Shown in pieces: positions 59,929 through 64,000 of a stretch of 64,000 nt of DNA. The stretch spans positions 35,773,390 through 35,837,389 of the forward strand of contig JAVMKO010000003.1 of assembly GCA_032164245.1 (NCBI GenBank), written 5' to 3'. The DNA comes from Sternotherus odoratus. Its lineage: Eukaryota; Chordata; Testudines; Kinosternidae. The position numbers were made by a program, and so were the translations under genes. How positions within the stretch are numbered: the stretch's first letter is position 1; the number at the start of each line of letters is the position of its first letter. The notes beneath the pieces were generated by a model. That model did not search any database, was not told where the DNA came from, and saw only the letters and a list, made by a program, of their open reading frames with translations.

Positions 59929-62259
59929 GTTGTTTCTCCTCCAAACTCACCCTTACCTAAATCTAGGATGTTTGTTGATGGCTTCATCTGGAAAGAAGAG
60001 AGACTTTGAAGCACCTCCTTCTACTGGTGTTGGCTCACATTCTGGTAGCGTAAATCCTGGACATCCTAATCTACAGATGACAATTTGAGTAAGTCATAAT
60101 TTAAAAGATTATAATTTTATGTTATTAAATGCTCTATGGTTAGGTGAGACTAGGATCTAATAGACAAAGGAATAAAAATGGTGAAAGAAAATATATTTAC
60201 CATAGGTATTTCTAAGGCATTTTTCAGTGTTACCTAATCACCTGTAGTCATTAAAGAGGCCTTTTGGCAATCACTATTAAAAGGTCAGCATTTGCCAACA
60301 ATTATCAGTTTTAGACTGTGGTTTCAATAAGTGGAATTTCATTCCACTGTGTGCATCCGACGAAGTGGGTATTAGCCCACGAAAGCTTATGCTTCAAAAC
60401 TTTATAGTTAGTCTTTAAGGTGCCACAGGACTCTGTTACCTCTGCTATTCCAGACTAACACGGCTACCTCTCTGATTCTATTCCACTGTGTGTTAATAGA
60501 TGGTGAATGCTCACATATTAATGGCAAATACTAAAAGTAGTATTAGAAAATTAGCCCTCATGTAGGTCATAGTATGCATTAGCACTCGTGATTATTAAAA
60601 GTGAAACATAATGACATTCTCTTCCCTCAACTACTCCTTTTTATGGTACTGTTTAATTCAAATCCCTAAAATAATCTATTTCATTAGTGTTTAAAATTGT
60701 TTACTTGCCATTGTTAAAGGGACAGAGTCAATCTGAAAACTAGTCAATTTCAGAAGAGTAAACAATAGTTTCAGATACTACATATGTCCCAGGACACCTT
60801 GCCAATTTGTGATTTTACAAATTAAAAATGCTCTTCTCAATTGGTCAGCTCAATTGTATGATTTTATACACATTCCTGTTAGTGCAGACATAACCAGTTT
60901 AAGTAAATTTTGATAGTGTACATATTTACATATTAAAATTACATATGCATATTTTAAAATTCCTGGGGCATAATTTAAAAAGCCATATTTTTGGCTCAGA
61001 ACTGGGAACTTCCCTGCAAACTCCATTTTTTTGTAATACTCATGCTCGGAGACAGATTTTTAGGACCATCAGTTTCTGCTCCATCTCAGGAGCCACACAG
61101 ACAAGGTAAACTGGAATTGCAAGAGGCCTCCTGTTCTACTATCCAACAGGATTTATTTTCCCATTATTAAGAATCTAACCATTTTTTTCCTCTCATGTTT
61201 GACTTGATGTGGTAACTAAAGCTAATATGTTAACAGATTTCCTCTTTGAAACATCATTTTTCTCAAGGGGAGACTCTGAAGCATGTTTCTTTCTGTTTGA
61301 TAATAATGCCCAAATTCTATTTCAGTTTACCTCTTCTGGGGATTCTTTTACGAACTAAAGAAGCAGACATGTTGTTCATACAAAGGATAGAGGACTCTCC
61401 AGGCAGATGCATATTATCACATCCCAATTCTGCATTTGTACTATGCTCATTTCAAAGTGTTCCCCGCAAGCCCTTCCTATTAGGAAGTCAGTTCAACTCT
61501 CCAAAAAGCACCAGTAGTTTTCTTTCACTTTAGGCATACATGTGCTTTGTTCAGATAAGTGATTTGGAAATTTACTACAGATTAGTCATGTTTAGCAAAT
61601 CCCGCCATAAACCTGGGGGGATGCCCTCTTTATTAGAGCTCTGCTACACAGATTGTTCTCTGAATTCTAGTTTATGCTGCATGATCATTTTTGCTGCATG
61701 ATTAATTTCAGTAACTGTCTTCAGTAAGAAACAAAGCTATTGGGGAATGCTTACAAGTGACCTATAAGAATGAAAAATGAGGCACAAGCACATTAGTATC
61801 AACAGGAAATAACTTTTTGGGAAAGAAGATCTATATAGCCAAATCATCAAATATGAATTATGTGATACATACAGCTGCAGTGACTGACCTGAACAGCAAG
61901 AGCTAGAAGGGAGTTTAAATTCATCTCCTTTTCTGTACAAACTGAGAATCACTTACATGACAAGCATTCATCAGCCCCACAGAGGCCATTCAACCCAGGG
62001 CCTTGCATGTGTGCTTCTAAAAACAAAACTAACAAAAAAACCAACAACCCACAACAAAAAAAACCCTGCATCTAACCTTGGAAATGATGTCACAGTACAA
62101 AGAGCCTCATTTTCTTTCAACACAGAAGCAGCCTCCTGCCGTCGTTTCCTCATGTTGTCTTGTACAGTGTTAAATTCAGACATGGTTCCTCCATATGGCT
62201 GCCCGGGTGTCCCTTCAATCATATAGCTTCCATACTCTGGACGCCAAAGTGTTGGGTGG
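35773..62259 (-). CDS. GCLC: Glutamate-cysteine ligase catalytic subunit, 5'-truncated gene
   Basis: GCLC joins L-glutamate and L-cysteine with ATP in the cytosol, the rate-limiting step of glutathione synthesis, and works with the modifier subunit GCLM. Fourteen exons (183, 114, 59, 137, 75, 117, 139, 113, 93, 105, 82, 104, 121 and 209 bp) join in frame to give 549 residues, exactly the length of human residues 89-637, with no indel. Hallmarks include [30 protein letters not shown] (the Cys pair linked to subunit disulphide formation), [19 protein letters not shown] and [18 protein letters not shown]. Exons 1-2 and the promoter lie beyond the right edge, consistent with the 16-exon human gene. 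There is no stop or frameshift, so the gene looks functional. One intron is GC-AG. Introns hold many transposons. Confidence 0.98.
35982..36406. other. GCLC last intron, proximal part
   Basis: AT-rich intron sequence with an A run at 36140-36153. Nothing else is seen before the Tigger-type element. Confidence 0.5.
36407..37352. mobile_element. Tigger-type non-autonomous element with TA duplication
   Basis: The ends are CAGGAACTCCTCAGTCTTG and TAAGTGAGGAGTTCCTG, flanked on both sides by TA. The internal motif AATGCGACTTTAAGCGAAAC is typical of this family. It contains TG and GA microsatellites and a GC-rich stretch (36890-37250) whose ORFs of up to 121 codons have no domain. Confidence 0.85.
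36563..36826 (+). repeat. TG / GA / TG microsatellites
   Basis: (TG)n lies at 36563-36589. A compound (TG)n(AG)n(TG)n run lies at 36748-36826. Both are inside the Tigger-type element. Confidence 0.9.
37353..37977. other. GCLC last intron, middle part
   Basis: Ordinary intron sequence; no repeat or coding feature is recognised. Confidence 0.5.
37978..38583 (-). mobile_element. CR1 LINE tail split by a hAT MITE
   Basis: The left part 37978-38062 (TAGAATCATAGAAAAACAG ... GGCAGGACTAAG) and the right part from 38340 (CTTAAAAACCTCCAATGACC ... TTGCTTCTTGTCCTGTCCTC) form one minus-strand CR1 3' end. It is homologous to 54835-55505. The MITE at 38063-38339 interrupts it. Confidence 0.82.
38063..38339. 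repeat. hAT MITE inside CR1, 8-bp target duplication
   Basis: The left end is GAGGGATTCTCAAACTGGGG and the right end is AGTTTGAGAACCCCTG. The duplication is GTCTAGAT (38055-38062) and GTCTAGAC (38340-38347), one mismatch. It is 277 bp long and non-coding. Confidence 0.88.
38654..38870 (+). repeat. Truncated LTR related to 14301-15020
   Basis: It starts TGTAGCGGGGTGGTCACCCA and contains TTATAAAAGGGCAGC, a TATA region. It stops after about 217 bp without the LTR 3' part. Confidence 0.7.
39026..39146 (-). CDS. GCLC: GCLC exon (residues 529-568)
   Basis: Acceptor gtttcttgcag, donor gtatga. Encodes [20 protein letters not shown] and onward to KKRAS, ending in phase 1. Confidence 0.97.
39240..39343 (-). 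CDS. GCLC: GCLC exon (residues 495-528)
   Basis: Acceptor ctttgataag, donor gtgtgg. Encodes [20 protein letters not shown] followed by [14 protein letters not shown]. The NGKETDAE part differs most from human. Confidence 0.96.
39439..39520 (-). CDS. GCLC: GCLC exon (residues 467-493)
   Basis: Acceptor cccttactag, donor gtactg. Encodes [20 protein letters not shown] and FRKDICK. Confidence 0.97.
39521..41898. other. GCLC intron, 5' of the dimeric repeat
   Basis: Part of a 5.4-kb intron. 39960-40130 (GGTATTTTTAGTAAAAGTCA ... TGACTTTTACTAAACATACC) is a MITE fragment related to 47206-47656. The remainder has no recognised feature. Confidence 0.5.
41899..42535 (+). repeat. CCCGGCGTTGCTCGGG element, unit A
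   Basis: It starts ACTAGCGAAAATACCCGGCG and ends with a (GATA)n tail. The conserved 3' half reads GGTGAGATTTGAAAAATTTT, ACTGTACCAAATTTCAAGTC, TCTAGCTCAAACGGTGTGG, then CA-rich and GATA repeats. It is directly followed by unit B. The superfamily is not known to me; the microsatellite tail hints at a LINE-dependent or RTE-like element. Confidence 0.7.
42536..44556 (+). repeat. CCCGGCGTTGCTCGGG element, unit B with palindromic blocks
   Basis: It starts ACTAGCATAAGTGCCCGGCG and ends CACTTGACTTTTATATATAT plus AGAT. The middle (42600-44070) is a series of blocks of a short unit around GGGTGTCGGGTTTGGTCTGG: C-rich, then G-rich (42810-43570), C-rich (43570-43710), G-rich (43710-43840), C-rich (43840-44070). 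ORFs of up to 233 codons here are repeat translations. It is nearly the same as unit D at 58248. Confidence 0.75.
44918..45022 (-). CDS. GCLC: GCLC exon (residues 432-466)
   Basis: Acceptor aatgtctag, donor gtaaga. Encodes [20 protein letters not shown] through LIPLSK. Confidence 0.97.
45476..46574. mobile_element. Tigger/pogo-type MITE with minisatellite, TA duplication
   Basis: The ends are CAGTGAAACCTCGATATAAC and TTAAATCGAGGGTTTACTG, flanked on both sides by TA. The outer parts match the 289-bp copy at 31812-32100. The middle is a GC-rich minisatellite that brings it to 1099 bp. Confidence 0.88.
45650..46480. repeat. GC-rich minisatellite with alternating inverted units
   Basis: About 18 units contain GGCTCCCCGCTGCGGGGAGC or its variants, separated by GGGAGCTGTCAA-type spacers. 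Each unit is itself a near palindrome, so the array can form repeated hairpins. The long ORFs on both strands (324 codons at 45556-46530 and 236 codons at 45694-46404) exist only because of the periodicity. Confidence 0.85.
46869..46961 (-). CDS. GCLC: GCLC exon (residues 401-431)
   Basis: Acceptor gatttgcag, donor gtaagg. Encodes [20 protein letters not shown] and [11 protein letters not shown], a highly conserved block. Confidence 0.98.
47206..47656. repeat. MITE with TAAGGC ends
   Basis: The left end is TAAGGCTGTGAGTTTGTCAC and the right end is AAAATGCCCCTAAGCCTTA. Near the right end are GTTTATAGTAAAAGTCATGG and CCTATGACCTGTCCATTATT. A related fragment is at 39960-40130. The interior 47270-47540 is GC-rich. 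No clear duplication is found. Confidence 0.6.
47786..47882 (+). repeat. Penelope-type terminal repeat with hammerhead-like motif, truncated
   Basis: It reads CATCCGATGAAGTGAGCTAT, AGCTCACGAAAGCTTATGCT, then TAGTTAGTCTCTAAGGTGCT, and stops before the usual 'actaacacggct' end. Stem II (GTGAGC/GCTCAC) and GAAA are intact, but the base at the expected cleavage position is G, so it should not cleave. It is antisense to GCLC. Confidence 0.72.
48473..48585 (-). CDS. GCLC: GCLC exon (residues 364-400)
   Basis: Acceptor gttgttag, donor gttgta (weak). Encodes [20 protein letters not shown] and [17 protein letters not shown]. Confidence 0.97.
49129..49267 (-). CDS. GCLC: GCLC exon (residues 317-362)
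   Basis: Acceptor attatatag, donor gtaagt. Encodes [20 protein letters not shown] through EHLVKE, starting in phase 0. That phase fixes the GC donor of the previous intron. Confidence 0.97.
49268..49940. other. GCLC intron segment
   Basis: AT-rich intron sequence with no recognised repeat until the hAT element at 49941. Confidence 0.5.
49941..50618. mobile_element. hAT non-autonomous element
   Basis: The left end is CACGGGTGGGCAAACTACAG and the right end is AAAAGTTTGCCCACCCCG. The flanking 8-mers GTTTACCG and GTTCACAG agree at 6 of 8 positions. The G-rich interior (50160-50520) has TGGATAAGGGG-type repeats. A relative lies in the opposite orientation at 52893-53250. Confidence 0.8.
51011..51127 (-). 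CDS. GCLC: GCLC exon (residues 278-316) with GC donor
   Basis: Acceptor gttttattttag. Encodes [39 protein letters not shown]. The exon ends GAG and the intron begins gcaagt. The next GT would add 4 bases and break the frame, so the intron is of the GC-AG type. Confidence 0.96.
51275..51430. repeat. hAT MITE fragment
   Basis: The blocks CCCCCATTGGCCTGGGACAG, GGCCAGTGGAAGCCGTGATT and GCAGGTAAACAAACCAGC are typical of a reptilian hAT family. The right end CAGGTTGCTGATCCCTGG keeps a degraded terminal repeat. The left end is missing. Confidence 0.65.
51431..52216. other. GCLC intron segment
   Basis: AT-rich with poly(T) at about 51800. No named feature. Confidence 0.5.
52217..52291 (-). CDS. GCLC: GCLC exon (residues 253-277)
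   Basis: Acceptor cttctaacag, donor gtgagt. Encodes [20 protein letters not shown] and ICPIV. The Cys in EARCLY replaces the human Tyr. Confidence 0.97.
52292..52892. other. GCLC intron segment
   Basis: No feature is recognised before the hAT element at 52893. Confidence 0.45.
52893..53250 (-). repeat. hAT element, truncated, reverse orientation
   Basis: The right end GAGTGTGCCCACCCCTG is a hAT terminal repeat. The C-rich interior (ATCACCCCCCAGGACCCCAT, CTATCCAACCCTCCTGCTTC) is the reverse complement of the 49941-50618 interior. The left end is truncated; a C run lies at 52935-52948. Confidence 0.7.
53290..54160 (+). pseudogene. Decayed ORF of an uncharacterised repeated protein family
   Basis: Pieces in different frames line up in order with a family of uncharacterised proteins common in fish and reptile genomes: [20 protein letters not shown], then [60 protein letters not shown], and at the end FSKKQK and [15 protein letters not shown]. 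The 'GCDT...GK' and 'NYQAMEW' motifs are the best anchors. Stops, frameshifts and a G run at 54015-54033 break it. I do not know the function; it may derive from a mobile element or from retroposition. It lies in a GCLC intron, antisense to the gene. Confidence 0.6.
54015..54033 (+). repeat. Poly(G) run of 19
   Basis: An uninterrupted G run inside the decayed ORF. It is likely length-variable or a sequencing weak spot. Confidence 0.85.
54182..54745. mobile_element. TA-flanked MITE with GC-rich minisatellite
   Basis: The ends are CCATATTTTTCGCCCTATAA and TATATGGCGAAAAATACGG, flanked on both sides by TA. GACGCACTTTTTC and its reverse form sub-terminal repeats. The middle repeats a unit of about 60 bp around CCGGGGCGCTCCCGGCAGCC. 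A (GT)n run follows at 54609-54660. The ORFs of 143-191 codons are minisatellite translations. Confidence 0.85.
54609..54680 (+). repeat. (GT)n microsatellite
   Basis: About 20 uninterrupted GT units followed by GTCC-interrupted units inside the MITE. Confidence 0.95.
54835..55505 (-). mobile_element. CR1 LINE 3' end, minus orientation
   Basis: The left edge (ATAGAATCACAGAACTGG) is the reverse complement of a CR1 tail. On the minus strand, 55126-55350 encodes the ORF2 C terminus: [35 protein letters not shown] and [15 protein letters not shown]. Further upstream the frame is broken. This is a 5'-truncated, dead copy. Confidence 0.88.
55506..56804. other. GCLC intron segment
   Basis: No repeat or RNA feature is recognised. 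Confidence 0.45.
56805..56941 (-). CDS. GCLC: GCLC exon (residues 208-252)
   Basis: Acceptor tttcctcacag, donor gtaaaa. Encodes [20 protein letters not shown], then [20 protein letters not shown] and Q. The adjacent Cys-Cys pair is the site discussed for disulphide linkage to GCLM. Confidence 0.98.
57023..57081 (-). CDS. GCLC: GCLC exon (residues 188-206)
   Basis: Acceptor taaattttag, donor gtgagt. Encodes [19 protein letters not shown], with split Ser and Ile codons at its edges. Confidence 0.97.
57669..58247 (+). repeat. CCCGGCGTTGCTCGGG-like element, unit C
   Basis: It starts ATAGCAAAAATACCAAGCGT and shares the 3' half of unit A (TGTACCAAATTTCAAGTCTC, TAGCTCAAACGGTGTGG). It ends in a TATATATA tail directly joined to unit D. 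Its 5' part differs from unit A. Confidence 0.65.
58248..59865 (+). repeat. CCCGGCGTTGCTCGGG element, unit D with palindromic blocks
   Basis: It starts ACTAGCATAAGTGCCCGGCG, as unit B does, and ends CACTTGACTTTTATATATAT and AGATAG. C-rich (58310-58545), G-rich (58580-59240) and C-rich (59245-59415) blocks repeat the unit seen in B. A G run lies at 58580-58600. ORFs of up to 175 codons are repeat translations. Confidence 0.75.
59866..59925 (+). repeat. (CA)n microsatellite
   Basis: About 29 CA units directly after the tail of unit D and 32 bases before the donor side of a GCLC exon. Confidence 0.95.
59957..60070 (-). CDS. GCLC: GCLC exon (residues 149-187)
   Basis: Acceptor gtcatctgtag, donor gtaagg. 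Encodes [20 protein letters not shown], then [17 protein letters not shown], with split Arg and Ser codons. Confidence 0.97.
60354..60479 (+). mobile_element. Solo Penelope terminal repeat with 13-bp target duplication
   Basis: This 126-bp copy of the 9291-9417 repeat differs from it at only a few positions. It is flanked by the perfect 13-bp duplication ATTCCACTGTGTG (60341-60353 and 60480-60492). It carries the same hammerhead-like motif (CCGACGA, GTGGG/CCCAC, GAAA). It is antisense to GCLC. The clean edges define the mobile unit. Confidence 0.9.
60493..62076. other. GCLC intron segment
   Basis: AT-rich intron; no other repeat or exon is recognised. Confidence 0.5.
62077..62259 (-). CDS. 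GCLC: GCLC exon (residues 89-148), most 5' exon in the window
   Basis: Acceptor tttcattctag, donor gttaga. Encodes [40 protein letters not shown] and onward to TSFP, with a split Asn codon at the start and a split Arg at the end. This segment includes conserved residues near the substrate site. Confidence 0.98.
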
Positions 62260-62821
62260 CTAGAATGAAAGAATAGCATACTTTAAATATTTTGATATAA
62301 CTGCAGAAGAGATAGATTATTAAGTATGAATTATGTGGAAGACTAGCACCTTTGGGAAAGATCATATTTTAAAAACTACCAACTCTCTAAAATTCTACAG
62401 AATTAGAAATTTTATAACACCTATCTTGCAGTATGTGAGCATAGTAGTAGTTTCTACCGTCCAAGTGCTGTATGATTGTGACTGATTTCTATTATGGGCA
62501 GAGCTAGTAATGCAGCTTGTAGTCAAGATAATTATGGAAAGTGTTGAAAACAGGGTGTTTGCCTAAGTTGCTTACAACTTTGCCAAACTTCAACTATTTG
62601 GGCTGAAATTTTGCTTGCTGGGTGTCTGCTGGAAGCTGATATTTTTTCCTGTTGAAGTTTCAGCTAAACTGTTCTATTTTTTCCTTGATCAAGTGTAGGG
62701 AAAAATACACTGTTTTGCCCATGTTAAAAAATTCTTGCATCGGTTTTGTTGAGAAGCGATAGTGCCTCCATGCTTTGGAGCAAGGATTTACCCTGGTGTC
62801 ACAGATGTGCTTTTTGCTTTC
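62260..62821. other. GCLC intron segment
   Basis: No match to GCLC exon 2 is present here or further right, so that exon lies outside the window. Confidence 0.55.
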
Positions 62822-63975
62822 TGTGACAGGGTGTGCCTACCCAACACTGGTTCAGCAGGGGTTAAGCACACACTGTGGGCAGAGGAAGCCACACCCTCTT
62901 GTCCCTGCTGGAACCAGGATATAAAAAGGAGCAGCTCAGCTCACTCTGGGCTGGCCCTCAAAGGCATGGAAGTGTGTTGCAAGCACCTGTAAAGAAACAG
63001 ACGGCGCTCTAAGATGTAGAGGTGAGCTCGGCTGCAGCACCAACTGACCCCAGCTGCCCAACCCTGCAGATGGAAGAAAGACCACAGAACCCCGGAGACT
63101 ACCAGCCTCGGAAAGACTAATAGGAACTATCCCCAGGAACTAAGCATTGATCTGGTTGCAGAACTGGGATCTGACATAAGCGTGCGTCATAACCATAAGG
63201 GTAGCCTAAAATTCCTCCTTACCTATAAGGGATTAAGAAGCTCGGATAACCTGACTGGCACCTGATCAAAGGAACCAATGGGGACAAAAAGTACTTTCAA
63301 ATCTGGACGTGGGCAGAGGCTTTGTTTTGGGCTCTTTGTGTGCGTGTTCGTTCACTCTTGGATTTTAGAGGGACCAGACATAAATTCATGTTCTCCAAAT
63401 CATTCTGAACCAGTAAGTCCAGCCAGGCAAGGCATGTTGGTTTATCTTTGTTTTTCCCACTTGTGAATCTTTCCTTTGCTAGAGGGAAGTTGATCCCTGT
63501 TTTTCTCTGTAATTTTAAGCTAAAGTTAGAGGGGATTCCTCTGTGTCATTTTTTTAATCTTTTTGTGACTTTGTAAAGTTAACTTCCATCTGGATTTTAC
63601 AGAGGTAATTCTCTTATCTTTTCTTTAAAATAAAATCCTTTTTCTAAGTATCTGACCGATTTTTACATTGTTTTAAAAATCCAGAAGTTGGATCTGAGCT
63701 CACCTGAAACAAATGGTGGGGGTTTTATTCTCAAGTCTTTCCTAGGATGGTGGGAGGGGTTGGGGGGATATTTTGGGGGGAAAAGGAACTCCAAGTGGTC
63801 CTTTTCCTGATTCTTTTTCTAAATCACTTGGTGGTGGCAGCGTACCATTAAAAGGACACAGAAACTTGTGCCTTGGGGAATTTTTTAACCTAAACCGGTA
63901 AAATAAGTTAGGGGGTCTTTCATGAGGGTCCCCACATTTTACCCTAGAGTTCAGAGTGGGGAAGGAACCCTAACA
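62822..63975 (+). mobile_element. LTR-like element in a GCLC intron
   Basis: It starts TGTGACAGGGTGTGCC and ends AAGGAACCCTAACA. It has a TATA region (GGATATAAAAAGGAGC, about 62920) and a poly(A) signal near 63627. The end region CTAGAGTTCAGAGTGGGG also occurs in reverse at 13318. The flanking 5-mers CTTTC and GTATG do not match, so it may be the left LTR of an element that continues beyond the window, or the edges may be wrong. Confidence 0.6.
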
Positions 63976-64000
63976 GTATGTTTTGGAAGGATCCCTGCTG

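Noticed and set aside
62260..64000. GCLC exon 1 or 2
   Set aside because: No match to the expected N-terminal sequence is seen on the minus strand; the region is intron and an LTR-like element.

Overview
This window is vertebrate nuclear DNA, most likely from a turtle. Spliced exons of one conserved vertebrate gene lie in a dense background of transposable elements: CR1 LINEs, a Penelope-like element, a DIRS-like element, several solo LTRs, hAT and Tigger-type MITEs, and a MIR-like SINE. The turtle assignment is inferred from this repeat mix. It was not tested by a database search.

The only host gene I can support is GCLC, the catalytic subunit of glutamate-cysteine ligase, on the minus strand. 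Fourteen exons are resolved to the base between 35773 and 62259. They encode the last 549 residues, which is the same length as human residues 89-637, with the stop codon at 35773-35775. Exons 1-2 and the promoter lie beyond the right edge. All internal introns are GT-AG except the one after the exon at 51011-51127, which reads GC-AG. The 3' UTR runs towards about 34.2 kb.

From 1 to about 34 kb is intergenic DNA downstream of GCLC. Its main features are a full-length Penelope-like element (6392-9417) with an uninterrupted ORF, identical terminal repeats, a 12-bp target-site duplication and a hammerhead-like motif; three solo LTRs with target duplications (9846-10510, 14301-15020, 25831-26204); a CR1 LINE split by a 1.3-kb LTR-like insertion (19765-23175); and a decayed DIRS-like element (26842-29202) that keeps an open tyrosine-recombinase reading frame.

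From 34 to 64 kb the GCLC introns carry most of the remaining repeats. These include two dimers of an unclassified element with the core CCCGGCGTTGCTCGGG and long alternating C-rich and G-rich blocks (41.9-44.6 kb and 57.7-59.9 kb), Tigger-type elements, a TA-flanked MITE with a GC-rich minisatellite, ribozyme-bearing solo Penelope terminal repeats (one with a 13-bp target duplication), hAT elements, CR1 tails and a decayed ORF of an uncharacterised protein family.

Most long ORFs outside GCLC, the Penelope ORF and the DIRS recombinase are translations of GC-rich minisatellites and are not genes.
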